Assembly (NCBI RefSeq): GCF_001269885.1 | Contig: NZ_LHVH01000016.1 | Coordinates: 113,494-177,493 of the forward strand | DNA length: 64,000 nt | Direction of reading: 5' to 3' | Origin: Pseudomonas kilonensis | GTDB lineage: Bacteria; Pseudomonadota; Gammaproteobacteria; Pseudomonadales; Pseudomonadaceae | Shown: piece after piece, positions 52,976 to 64,000 of the stretch | Position numbering within the stretch: the first letter of the stretch is position 1 | How the letters are laid out: each line of letters begins with the position of its first letter | Notes under the pieces: generated by a model | The model's input: the letters and a program-made list of their open reading frames with translations, nothing else | What the model was told of the DNA's origin: nothing | The model's database searches: none | Made by a program: the position numbers and the translations under genes

Positions 52976-54604
52976 TCACTCACTCATAAGGCTTGACGAC
53001 GTTTCAGCATATTTACCCAGCAGCTTTAGCGTCACCCCATTTGTCCAGCCGAAGCCGTCCTGCAGTTCATATTCGCCGCCTCCCCCGCCGTCTCCGCGCC
53101 CGGACAGATCGTATTTCTCCACCAGCTTGTTTTCCTTGCGGTAAAGGTTCTCGACCTGCTGCAAGAAGCGGCTGCCAATTTGCTGCGCCAGGCCGGTGTG
53201 CCGGTATCGGTCCAGCCCCTCCACCGCCACCCACTGCAACGGTGCCCAGCCATTGGGCTCGTCCCACTGCTGGCCATTACTGACCTGGGTGGTGGCGATG
53301 CCGCCGGGGCGCAACAGGCCGTCACGTACCGCATCGGCAGTGCGATTGGCATGCTCGACAGACGCCAGCCCCGTATACAGCGGGAAAAGCGTCGCGGCCG
53401 TAAGCTGCTGGCGTGGCTGATTGCGTTGCCAGTCATAGTCCACGTAGAAACCTTTGTCGGCATTCCACAAGTGCTTCTCGATGGCACGCTGGCGCAGTTC
53501 GGCGCGCCGGCCGTAAGCCTGGACGCAGGGGCTGTTCTGCACCGTCTCGCAGGCTTTGGCGATGGTGTTTTCCAGATGATAGATCAGGCTATTCAGATCC
53601 ACGGGCACGATGGCCGTGGTGCGAATACTCGCCAGGTTCTGGCCATCGTCCAACCAGCGCGAGCTGAAGTCCCAGCCACTTTCGGCGCCAGCGCGCAGGT
53701 CTCGCCAGACCTCTTCCCTGGCCCGCTCCGGCGCCTGCTCGGCAGTGCGGACATCTTGCAACCACGATTCCTGTCGAGGCGTCGGGTTGGCATCCCAATA
53801 GCGGTTGAGCACACTGCCATCGGCAAGCTTGACCACGTGCCGCTCAGCCGCACCGGGCTTGAGTGACTGGGCGCCCTCCATCCAATAGGCATACTCCTTC
53901 TGCAACTGCGTCAGGTATCGTCCATAGGCCTGGTCGCCCTCGATACGCGCCTGTAACTCCACCATGTAAGCAAAAAATGGCGGCTGCGACCGGCTCAAGT
54001 AGTAGGTGCGATTGCCGTTGGGAATGTGGCCGTAGGTGTCGATCATGTAGGCAAAGTTGTCGGTCATCTGCCGGACCTGAGCCTTATCGCCGCTCTGCTC
54101 AAGCCCCAGCATGGTGAAATACGAATCCCAGTAATACATCTCGCGAAAACGTCCGCCAGGCACCACATAGGGCTGCGGCAGGGGCAACAAGCTGCTGTAG
54201 GCCGGCACCTGGCTGTAGGATCGACTCAGTACCGGCCAAAGGCTGTCGATGTGTGCCTCGATCGGAGCGCCGGGCTTGGGTGCCGGGCTTTCGGCTTCGC
54301 CGGATTCGATGAAATTGTCTTTCACGAAGGCCTTGATATCGAAGCCATCGCGGTTACGTCGGGCCAGGTAATCGGCGCGGATCTGCGCTGGATCACGGTT
54401 GGGCAGTGCGTCCACGAAATGCTTCTGGTCAGTGAACACCTGCTCGCGTTGCACCGCTTCAAAGAGTTCGGGATAGGCTTGGTCGGGGGGGAGATTGGCT
54501 CGTGCCTGGGCGTCGGCATAGCCCCATGTAGCGGGCGGTTGGCTTGAACAGGCCACGCACAGCAGCGCGGTAAAGGATAGGCTGGTGAAGTACATAGGTC
54601 GCAT
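52976..54604 (-). CDS. treA: periplasmic alpha,alpha-trehalase (GH37)
   Basis: The product is 542 residues from the ATG at 54604, chosen because GGAG lies 6 nt upstream; ATGs at 54619 and 54595 are also in frame. Both GH37 signatures are present: PGGRFREMYYWDSYF (~residue 150) and QWDEPNGWAPLQ (~440), together with the catalytic-region segments IPNGNRTYY and SGWDFSSRW. A signal peptide ending near LLCVACSSQ suggests export, possibly as a lipoprotein although the box CVAC is atypical. It hydrolyses trehalose to two glucose in the periplasm. It borders the disaccharide import locus but is transcribed towards the signalling genes. Confidence 0.94.
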   Translation of the reverse strand: MRPMYFTSLSFTALLCVACSSQPPATWGYADAQARANLPPDQAYPELFEAVQREQVFTDQKHFVDALPNRDPAQIRADYLARRNRDGFDIKAFVKDNFIESGEAESPAPKPGAPIEAHIDSLWPVLSRSYSQVPAYSSLLPLPQPYVVPGGRFREMYYWDSYFTMLGLEQSGDKAQVRQMTDNFAYMIDTYGHIPNGNRTYYLSRSQPPFFAYMVELQARIEGDQAYGRYLTQLQKEYAYWMEGAQSLKPGAAERHVVKLADGSVLNRYWDANPTPRQESWLQDVRTAEQAPERAREEVWRDLRAGAESGWDFSSRWLDDGQNLASIRTTAIVPVDLNSLIYHLENTIAKACETVQNSPCVQAYGRRAELRQRAIEKHLWNADKGFYVDYDWQRNQPRQQLTAATLFPLYTGLASVEHANRTADAVRDGLLRPGGIATTQVSNGQQWDEPNGWAPLQWVAVEGLDRYRHTGLAQQIGSRFLQQVENLYRKENKLVEKYDLSGRGDGGGGGEYELQDGFGWTNGVTLKLLGKYAETSSSLMSE

Positions 54605-54695
54605 CGGCGGCTCCATCATGTTGTCGTTCCTGACAAACGAGTGACCTGCCCGGATGGACCTGGGTTCATTAAATGCGCTTCGATAGCCCCAGCTC

Positions 54696-54725
54696 CTGTG
54701 GGAGCGAGCTTGCTCGCTCCCACAG
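54696..54725. terminator. REP-derived perfect hairpin
   Basis: CTGTGGGAGCGAGC and its exact complement form a 14-bp stem with a TT loop. It is a single compact REP just downstream of the porin stop and upstream of the trehalase start, able to end the porin transcript despite lacking a T-tract. Confidence 0.65.
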
Positions 54726-54742
54726 GCTTCAACTGGCCGGCA

Positions 54743-56395
<1,653 letters not shown>

Positions 56396-56426
56396 TCATC
56401 GCAAATACACTGCTACATTTGGCGAT

Positions 56427-56438
56427 GTTAACGTTAAC
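56427..56438. promoter_or_regulatory. LacI-family operator, perfect palindrome GTTAACGTTAAC
   Basis: A perfect 12-base palindrome with a central CG, characteristic of LacI/ScrR-type operators, lies 30 bases before the binding-protein start and 128 bases before the divergent porin start. The cognate repressor is most likely the LacI-type protein encoded at 62321-63313. I did not find a second perfect copy in the intergenic regions I inspected nearby. Confidence 0.75.
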
Positions 56439-56468
56439 TTTTCTAAAAACAAAAATAAAGAGGGCTTT

Positions 56469-57743
56469 ATGAAACAGCTCAAATCGATCCTTCCAGCGGC
56501 ACTGCTCGGCCTGTGCGTCGGGTTTCCATCCCTCTCCACAGCCGCCAGCCTGACGATTTCCTGCGGTGCCGTGGGTGCTGAATTGCAACTGTGCAAGGAG
56601 GCCGTCGAGGCGTGGTCGAAGCAGACCGGCAACAGCGTCGAAGTGGTTTCCACCCCTAACTCGGCAACCGAACGGTTGTCGTTCTACCAACAGATCCTCA
56701 GTGCGCAATCCAGCGACATCGACATCATCCAGATCGACATGGTGTGGCCGGGAATGCTTGCCAAACACTTGATGGACCTGCGCGAGGTGCTTCCTGCCAA
56801 CGCTACCCAAGGTTACTTCCAGGCCCAGGTGGACAACGCCACGGTGAACGGGCGCCTGGTGACCATGCCGTGGTTCACCGACTCGGGGCTGCTGTATTAC
56901 CGCAAGGACTTGCTCGAGAAGTACAACAAGCCCGTGCCCCAGACCTGGGAAGAAATGACGGCTACCGCCAAGACTGTCCAGCAAGCCGAGCGTGATGCTG
57001 GGAACGCCAATGCCTGGGGCTATGTATTCCAAGGGCGCGCCTACGAAGGCCTGACGTGTAACGCACTGGAGTGGATCAGCAGCCAGCCGCAAGGCGGGCT
57101 GGTCAATCCGCAAGGCGACATCGTGGTCAACAGCCAGGCCTCAAGGGCCGCATTGACCTTGGCCAAAAGCTGGGTGGGAGACATTTCCCCGCGTGGCGTA
57201 CTCAACTACACCGAGGAAGAAGGACGCGGCGTCTTCCAGTCGGGCAATGCGCTGTTCATGCGTAACTGGCCTTATGTCTGGGCCCTGGTGCAAAGCCAGG
57301 ACAGCGTCGTGAAGGACAAGGTCGGCGTCGCGCCCCTGCCCCGTGGCGGCGAGACGGGCACCCATGCGTCCACCCTCGGCGGCTGGGGCCTGGCGGTGTC
57401 GCGCTACAGCGCCAACCCCAAGCTCGCCGCAGAGCTGGTGAGCTACCTGAGCAGCGCCCAACAGCAGAAACACCGCGCCTTGGTTGGCGCCTACAACCCG
57501 GTGATCGAGTCGTTGTACCAGGATCCCGAGTTGCTCGCGGCCATGCCTTACTACAGTCAACTGCGCAGCATCCTCAATGATGGGGTCATGCGCCCTGCTT
57601 CAATCACCGCCGACCGCTATCCACGGGTCTCCAATGCGTTCTTCGATCAAGTGCACGGCGTGCTGGCGGGCGAACGGCCGGTCGATCAAGCGCTGGCCGA
57701 ACTGGAAAGCGAACTTACGCGCATCAAACGCCGGAACTGGTAA
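56469..57743 (+). CDS. sugar ABC transporter substrate-binding protein
   Basis: The product is 424 residues from the ATG at 56469, preceded by AGAGGG. A signal peptide (ILPAALLGLCVGFPSLSTAA) is followed by an extracellular binding-protein family 1 fold: ERLSFYQQILSAQSSDIDIIQID, WFTDSGLLYYRKDLLEKY and ALFMRNWPYVWALVQ. This is the ThuE/AglE-like class that binds disaccharides such as sucrose or trehalose. It is the first gene of an operon with two permeases, an ATPase and a GH32 sucrose hydrolase, so sucrose is the likeliest ligand. Confidence 0.88.
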   Translation: MKQLKSILPAALLGLCVGFPSLSTAASLTISCGAVGAELQLCKEAVEAWSKQTGNSVEVVSTPNSATERLSFYQQILSAQSSDIDIIQIDMVWPGMLAKHLMDLREVLPANATQGYFQAQVDNATVNGRLVTMPWFTDSGLLYYRKDLLEKYNKPVPQTWEEMTATAKTVQQAERDAGNANAWGYVFQGRAYEGLTCNALEWISSQPQGGLVNPQGDIVVNSQASRAALTLAKSWVGDISPRGVLNYTEEEGRGVFQSGNALFMRNWPYVWALVQSQDSVVKDKVGVAPLPRGGETGTHASTLGGWGLAVSRYSANPKLAAELVSYLSSAQQQKHRALVGAYNPVIESLYQDPELLAAMPYYSQLRSILNDGVMRPASITADRYPRVSNAFFDQVHGVLAGERPVDQALAELESELTRIKRRNW

Positions 57744-57764
57744 GCCACAAGGAAGGAAAACACC

Positions 57765-58730
57765 ATGTCTGTCTCCACTACACTCGCCCCCGGCGACGAC
57801 GAGCACCTGCTCACTCGGGAAACGCCGGTACAACGCCGTCGCGTTCGCGCCGCCTGGCTGTTCCTGAGCCCGATGTTGCTGTGCCTGGCCCTGGTGGCGG
57901 CCTGGCCGCTGCTGCGCACATTCTGGTTCAGCCTGACCGACGCCAGCCTGGCCGACACGGGCGATGCCAGCTTTGTCGGCTTGAGCAATTATCTGTTTCA
58001 CAGCAGTGCTGGCTGGTCGGGCATCCTGGTCGACCCACAGTGGTGGAATGCGGTGCGCAACACCTTGCATTTCACCGTGGTGTCAGTGGGATTGGAAATC
58101 GTACTGGGGCTGCTGGTGGCGTTGCTGCTGAACGTCAAGTTCACCGGACGCGCCCTGGTGCGGGCGTTGATCCTGATCCCCTGGGCGATCCCGACCATCG
58201 TCTCGGCGAAAATCTGGTCATGGATGCTCAACGACCAGTTCGGCATCATCAATCACATAATGCTCGGCCTCGGCCTGATCGATGCGCCCCTGGCCTGGAC
58301 AGCCGACGCCGACCTGTCGATGTGGGCAGTGATCGTCGTCGACGTCTGGAAGACCGTGCCCTTCGTCACGCTGCTGATGCTGGCGGCCTTGCAGATGTTG
58401 CCCAGCGACTGCTACGAAGCCGCCAGGGTCGATGGCATTCACCCGGTGAAAGTGTTCTGGTGGGTCACCCTGCCGCTGCTGATGCCAGCATTGCTGGTGG
58501 CGGCGATCTTTCGCATCCTCGATTCCTTGCGAGTGTTCGACGTCATCTATGTGTTGACCTCGAACTCATCGAGCACCATGAGCATGTCGGTCTATGCCCG
58601 CCAGCACCTTGTGGAATTCCAGGACGTCGGTTACGGCAGCGCCGCTTCGACCTTGCTGTTCCTGGTCGTGGCGGTCATCGCCATGGCGTACCTGTACCTC
58701 GGACGCCGTCAACTGGAGGTTCGCTCATGA
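57765..58730 (+). CDS. sugar ABC transporter permease (MalF class)
   Basis: A 321-residue inner-membrane protein with six main hydrophobic spans after a ~30-residue cytosolic tail. It carries the binding-protein-dependent transport motif EAARVDGIHPVKVFWWVTLP (~225-245), the EAA loop that contacts the ATPase. The start has AAGGAAGG upstream and is 21 nt after the binding-protein stop. It forms a heterodimer with the next permease, whose start overlaps its stop by 4 nt. Confidence 0.92.
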   Translation: MSVSTTLAPGDDEHLLTRETPVQRRRVRAAWLFLSPMLLCLALVAAWPLLRTFWFSLTDASLADTGDASFVGLSNYLFHSSAGWSGILVDPQWWNAVRNTLHFTVVSVGLEIVLGLLVALLLNVKFTGRALVRALILIPWAIPTIVSAKIWSWMLNDQFGIINHIMLGLGLIDAPLAWTADADLSMWAVIVVDVWKTVPFVTLLMLAALQMLPSDCYEAARVDGIHPVKVFWWVTLPLLMPALLVAAIFRILDSLRVFDVIYVLTSNSSSTMSMSVYARQHLVEFQDVGYGSAASTLLFLVVAVIAMAYLYLGRRQLEVRS

Positions 58731-59569
58731 GCCCGCGCCTGCTGAAAAAAACCCTGCTGCGCGCCGGGTTCTGGTGCCTGATCGGGATCTTGCTGCTGTA
58801 TGCGGTCTTCCCGTTCTACTACGCCATCGTGACGTCGCTGAAGCCGTCCAGCGCCTTGTTCCAGGTGAGCTACTGGATCGACAACCCCGACTTCTCCAAC
58901 TATGCCGCCGTGCTGAGCCAGGCCTCGTTCCTGCGGGCCATCGGCAACTCGCTGGTGGTTGCGCTGAGCGTGGTCGCGCTGGCGTTGTTCCTCAGCCTGA
59001 CCGCCGCCTATGCCCTGGGCCGCGTGAAGTTTCGCGGACGCGGCGTGGTGTTGATGATGGTCCTGGGCGTCTCGATGTTTCCACAAGTCGCAGTGCTGTC
59101 GGGATTGTTCGAAGTGATCCGTGCCCTGGGCCTGTACAACACGTCCTGGGCGTTGATCCTGAGCTACACGATTTTCACCCTGCCCTTCACCGTCTGGGTA
59201 CTGACCACCTTCATGGGGCAACTGCCTCATGAGCTGGAAGAGGCCGCCATCATGGACGGTGCGTCACCCTGGGTCACGCTGACCCGCGTGCTGTTGCCGC
59301 TGCTCTGGCCGGCACTGGTCACCACGGGGCTTTTGGCCTTCATCGCCGCCTGGAACGAGTTCCTGTTTGCCCTGACCTTCACCCTGACCGACTCGCAACG
59401 CACGGTCCCGGTCGCCATCGCGCTGATTTCCGGCGGCAGCCCCCATGAATTGCCTTGGGGCTTGTTGATGGCGGCGTCGGTGCTGGTCACGGTTCCATTG
59501 GTGATTCTGGTGCTGGTCTTCCAGCGCCGCATCGTTTCCGGCCTCACTGCCGGCGCGTTAAAGGGTTGA
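58727..59569 (+). CDS. sugar ABC transporter permease (MalG class)
   Basis: The product is 280 residues from the ATG at 58727, which overlaps the previous stop (ATGA); the much longer open frame extending back to 57881 is out of frame with real upstream coding and is not used. Six spans are visible, and the EAA loop is ELEEAAIMDGASPWVTLTRVLLP (~180-200). The domain FYYAIVTSLKPSSALF near the N-terminus is typical of MalG-type partners. It completes the membrane channel of the disaccharide importer. Confidence 0.92.
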   Translation: MSPRLLKKTLLRAGFWCLIGILLLYAVFPFYYAIVTSLKPSSALFQVSYWIDNPDFSNYAAVLSQASFLRAIGNSLVVALSVVALALFLSLTAAYALGRVKFRGRGVVLMMVLGVSMFPQVAVLSGLFEVIRALGLYNTSWALILSYTIFTLPFTVWVLTTFMGQLPHELEEAAIMDGASPWVTLTRVLLPLLWPALVTTGLLAFIAAWNEFLFALTFTLTDSQRTVPVAIALISGGSPHELPWGLLMAASVLVTVPLVILVLVFQRRIVSGLTAGALKG

Positions 59570-59600
59570 GGCCCAACACAGATAAGAAAGGAACAGCATC

Positions 59601-60742
<1,142 letters not shown>

Positions 60743-60746
<4 letters not shown>

Positions 60747-62245
60747 CTGTGTCTGTAAATGCCATGAACGCCCCCATGCCCTCCCCCCTTGAACATGCGC
60801 AGCAGGCGCTGAGTGAAGGTCAGTCTCGTCTCATCGACGATTATCGCCCTGACTATCATCTGGCGCCTGTCGCGGGCTGGATGAACGACCCTAACGGGGT
60901 GGTGTTTTTCCGTGGTGAATATCACGTGTTCTACCAACACCACCCTTTCGATGCCAAATGGGGCCCCATGTATTGGGGCCACGCCAAGAGCGCCGACCTG
61001 GTCCATTGGCAGCATCTGCCCCTTGCCCTGGCGCCAGGCGATGACTTTGACCGCCACGGCTGTTTTTCCGGTAGCGCGGTGGTGTGTGGCGACACCCTGG
61101 CGCTGATCTACACCGGGCACACCTGGCTGGGAGAAGTGGGTGACGAGCGCTTTATCCGCCAGGTCCAGTGCCTGGCCACCAGTGACGACGGCATCCGGTT
61201 CGTCAAGCATGGCGCCGTCATCGAAGACGCGCCGCAAGAAACGATCATGCACTTTCGCGACCCGAAGGTCTGGCAGGAGGACGGCCATTGGTACCTGATT
61301 GCCGGCGCGCGCCTGGGCGACAAACCGCTGCTGCCGCTGTACCGCTCCACCGACCTGCACACCTGGGAGTTCCTCGACTACGTGTCCAGCGGTAATGAGG
61401 GCGATGGCTACATGTGGGAATGCCCGGACCTGTTTCGCCTCAACGGGCGTGACGTGCTGCTGTACTCCCCCCAGGGCATGCAACCCGAAGGTTACGAACG
61501 GCTCAACAAGTACCAGACCGGTTATCGCATTGGCCGGCTCGACAACGAATGGCACTTCACCGGCGGGCCGTTCATCGAACTGGATAACGGTCACGATTTC
61601 TATGCCGCGCAAACGTTGGAGGCCGCCGATGGTCGGCGCCTGGTATGGGCTTGGCTGGACATGTGGGAAAGCCCGATGCCGAGCCAGGCCCATCACTGGT
61701 GCGGCATGCTCGGCTTGCCCCGCGAGCTTGAACTGCAGGGCGATCGCCTTGGCGTGTTTCCGGCACGGGAACTGACCGCGCTGCGCCAGGCGCCGCTGCC
61801 GAGCATCGCGCCGTGGGGCGAGTCGGGCAGCCGCTGGGTGCCGCAGGTGCAGGGCGACAGGCTGGAGATCCATGTGCATCTGGATCTGCTCGGCTGCACC
61901 GAAGGCCACCTGGGCATTGCCTTGCGCTGCAGTGCCGATGAGCAGGAGCAAACCCTGCTCTATTACGACGCGTCACTGCAACGCCTGGTACTCGATCGCA
62001 GCCGCTCGGGTGCGCAAGTGAGCGGTCAGCGCAGCGTGTCGATCGAGCCGACGCAAACGCAACTGCACCTGCGGGTATTTCTCGATCGCTCGTCCATCGA
62101 GGTGTTTGAGGAAAACGGCCGCTTCAGCTTCAGCAGCCGCCTCTATCCGCGGCCCGACAGCCTCGGGGTGAAACTGTTGGCAAACGGCACTGGCGGGCGC
62201 GTCGCCATCCCCAAGGCGTGGCCGCTGGACTCGGGCTGGCTGTGA
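60743..62245 (+). CDS. GH32 beta-fructofuranosidase (sucrose hydrolase)
   Basis: A 500-residue cytosolic enzyme without signal peptide. The three GH32 catalytic motifs are present: nucleophile block WMNDPNG (~51), transition-state stabiliser FRDPKVW (~171) and acid/base WECPDL (~230); the C-terminal beta-sandwich carries RSSIEVFEENGR. The length fits ScrB/CscA-type sucrase, which splits sucrose into glucose and fructose. The start overlaps the ATPase stop by 4 nt, so uptake and hydrolysis are translationally coupled. No fructokinase gene is in view, so fructose must enter central metabolism through genes elsewhere. Related fructan-degrading specificity cannot be excluded from sequence alone. 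Confidence 0.93.
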
Positions 62246-62320
62246 GTACCGCCATTGGAGTCGCGAGAAGCCCAGGGCCTGTGTCATGATTCTGCGTCAA
62301 CCTGACTGGCCGCACTTCGC

Positions 62321-63313
62321 ATGACTTCAGTGAAAGACGTTGCACAGCTGGCCGGCGTATCCCTGATGACGGTTTCGCGCGCGCTCAACACGCCGGAAAA
62401 ACTGAGCCCCGAAACCCTTCAGCGGGTACGTCGCGCCATTGAGGAACTGCAATTCGTACCGAGCCTGTCGGCGCGCAGGATGCGCGGCGACAACCTGCAG
62501 GCGCGCACCATCGGTGTGTTCGCACTGGACACCGCGACCACACCGTTCGCCGTCGAGTTGCTGCTGTCCATCGAACAGACCGCGCAGCAGGCAGGCTGGA
62601 ACGTCTTCATCCTCAACCTGTTGAGCAACCCGCCCACCGACCAGAACATCGACCTGATGCTGTCGCACCGCCCCGACGGGTTGATTTTCAGTGCCATGGG
62701 ATTGCGCCAGGTGAGCATTCCCGAGCGACTCAAGAGCAAACCGCTGGTGCTCGCCAATTGCCTGGCCGATGACAGCCACCTGGTCAGTTATGTGCCGGAT
62801 GATGAAGCCGGGCAGCATCGAGCCATGCAGCATGCGTTGAGCCAAGGCTATCGGCGCCCGCTGTGTATCAATTTACCGAGGAAGAGTCTTGCCTGGGGTC
62901 TGCGCCAGCAAGGCTTGCAACGCGCCTGTCAAGCCGTCGGGCTGGCACCTGAAGCACTCCTGCAATACGACCTTTCCGATCACGACGCCTATGGTGAAAC
63001 CGCCGCCATTCTCGACCGGCACATCGTTGACGGCCGTCCGCAATTCGACGTCCTGGTCTGCGGCAACGACCGCATCGCCTTCTGCGCCTATCAGTTGTTG
63101 CTGGGTCGCGGCCTGAAAATTCCCGGCGATGTCGCGGTGCTCGGCTATGACAACATGATCGGCATCGCCGAACTGTTCGTCCCGCCACTGACCACCGTAC
63201 AACTGCCGTACTACGAGATCGGTCGCCAGGCGGCCCGGCACCTGATCGAGAACCTCGAGGTATCGGGCGCCCAGCCGGTGGATTGCCCGCTGGTGGTCAG
63301 GGCGTCGCTATAA
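62321..63313 (+). CDS. LacI-family transcriptional regulator (ScrR-type)
   Basis: A 330-residue regulator. The N-terminal DNA-binding domain reads SVKDVAQLAGVSLMTVSRAL, then NTPEKLSPETLQRVRRAIEEL with the hinge region typical of the family, and residues ~60-330 are a periplasmic-binding-like effector domain (TIGVFALDTATTPFAVELL, VAVLGYDNMIGIAELFVPPLTTV). It probably binds the GTTAACGTTAAC operator at 56427-56438 and is released by sucrose or a hydrolysis product. It is separated from the GH32 gene by 75 bases on the same strand; an own promoter is possible. Confidence 0.9.
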   Translation: MTSVKDVAQLAGVSLMTVSRALNTPEKLSPETLQRVRRAIEELQFVPSLSARRMRGDNLQARTIGVFALDTATTPFAVELLLSIEQTAQQAGWNVFILNLLSNPPTDQNIDLMLSHRPDGLIFSAMGLRQVSIPERLKSKPLVLANCLADDSHLVSYVPDDEAGQHRAMQHALSQGYRRPLCINLPRKSLAWGLRQQGLQRACQAVGLAPEALLQYDLSDHDAYGETAAILDRHIVDGRPQFDVLVCGNDRIAFCAYQLLLGRGLKIPGDVAVLGYDNMIGIAELFVPPLTTVQLPYYEIGRQAARHLIENLEVSGAQPVDCPLVVRASL

Positions 63314-63980
63314 GACCGCCGACAAACCCGTGGCGAGGGAGTCGCCGACGCTGCGCTGTCGCGCAGCAAACAATTATTCGGCCTCAGATAGGAGGTGCGC
63401 GCAGGACAGAGGCCGCAGTTATCACTGGCGTGTTCGCACCCGAGAGGGAGAGCGGCCCACACGGTATCGGCGTGGAGTCGTTGTTGGCATAGCATGCTGT
63501 GACCACGTATAGGAGAGTGAACCCTTTCGCCACTGTGTAGCCTGCGCCTTGGAATCTATTTAGAAGATCAGATACCTGAGTTTTTGAATAGGAGCTTGCG
63601 CACGAAGTCAGTCTGACAGTTGGCCAGGATTATGGCCGAGTACATATCCATCGCTGCGGTAACGGCCACTTAGGGTTCCGCCCTGACGGCGGCTCACTTT
63701 TGAGAAGCCCGGGAGCCGGCCCAGTCAAAAGTAAGCAAAACGCTTTTGCCCCACCACTCGGCACCTCGCCTAGGCTCGGTGTGCCCTCACTCCGGCATTG
63801 CTCCGTGGGCCGCCGCGAAGGGCCATCCATGGCCCAGCGCGGCTAACCCGGCATCCATGCCGGGTTGCCCACTACGCAATGCCTGCGTTCGGCCATCGTA
63901 GTTAACGGGGCGCCGAGATCAACGTCCGTCGCGAGGCGGCCTCATAGCCGACCTGGCTCTTCCGGTCGTACTCCGGTCCA
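63314..63980. other. region without a convincing gene; repeat-like Pseudomonas intergenic DNA
   Basis: The stretch 63640-63960 (from ACATATCCATCGCTGCGGTAA through CACCTCGCCTAGGCTCGG) resembles a multi-copy intergenic sequence I recall from Pseudomonas genomes, in which small spurious ORFs are often annotated. The 66-codon minus frame at 63630-63830 is one such ORF. In the first 300 bases I see only a partial GTGGCGAGGGAG REP-like fragment and no gene, tRNA or clear terminator. Confidence 0.4.
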
Positions 63981-63982
63981 AT

Positions 63983-64000
63983 TGTGGGAGCGAGCCTGCT
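63983..64000. repeat. REP element cut by the window edge
   Basis: The final bases TTGTGGGAGCGAGCCTGCT are the left arm of the same REP class seen at 5013 and 52867. Confidence 0.6.

Noticed and set aside
57881..59569. 562-codon frame as one large permease
   Set aside because: Its first ~280 codons are an out-of-frame reading of the upstream MalF-type permease; the real MalG-type start is the ATG at 58727.
63630..63830. 66-codon minus-strand ORF near the right edge
   Set aside because: Resembles spurious ORFs repeatedly annotated inside a multi-copy Pseudomonas intergenic sequence.

Overview
The window looks like a chromosomal segment of a fluorescent-group Pseudomonas. It has high-GC coding sequence, REP/REPIN-type palindromes (core TGTGGGAGCGAGC..GCTCGC), an MbtH-dependent NRPS locus, a FIST-domain chemoreceptor and cache-type c-di-GMP proteins. 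The first ~2.5 kb are clearly more AT-rich than the rest and look acquired.

Layout. (1) 1-2515: a minus-strand array of small proteins of the immunity type (Tdi1/DUF1851-like, two SUKH/SMI1-KNR4, a DUF7660-like protein, one gene broken by an in-frame amber codon), with no cognate toxin in view. (2) 2969-4996: a soluble FIST-MCP signal transducer. (3) 5117-44040: a complete Fur-controlled lipopeptide-siderophore locus. It contains a diaminobutyrate aminotransferase, MbtH, a FhuF-type ferric reductase, a PvdE-like exporter, four NRPS subunits with 7 adenylation modules, a stand-alone aspartyl beta-hydroxylase, a binding-protein/two-permease/ATPase importer and a TonB-dependent receptor. (4) 44336-52850: signalling genes. 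A cache-histidine kinase, a porin-like barrel and a PstS-like protein face a cache-GGDEF-EAL protein whose sensor half and promoter are duplicated from the kinase; a REC-CheC and diguanylate cyclase pair follows. (5) 52976-63313: periplasmic trehalase, then a sucrose-type system (LamB/ScrY porin, ABC importer, GH32 hydrolase, LacI regulator) with a perfect GTTAACGTTAAC operator. (6) 63314-64000: no convincing gene; repeat-like DNA ending in a REP.

The siderophore locus is the main result. Codes I read from the adenylation domains give Asp (DLTKVGHVGK), Dab-like (DIWELTADDK), two unassigned (DIVQVGGVYK, DMSQLGAVWK), Asp (DLTKIGHVGK), Gly-like (DILQLGVVWK) and Asp (DLTKVGHVGK). The two Asp modules in subunits 1 and 3 carry tandem thiolation domains. 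The last Asp module is preceded by a C-terminally fused beta-hydroxylase and by a condensation-like domain without the HHxxxDG motif (an interface domain), and has one thiolation domain. The predicted product is an N-acylated heptapeptide, acyl-(OH)Asp-Dab-X-X-(OH)Asp-Gly-(OH)Asp, in which three beta-hydroxyaspartates could supply all six iron ligands. No hydroxamate or catechol enzymes and no His-specific adenylation domain are present, so it does not match the corrugatin family. Iron return is self-contained: outer-membrane receptor, periplasmic binding protein, FecCD-type permeases and ATPase, then cytosolic reduction by the FhuF homologue.
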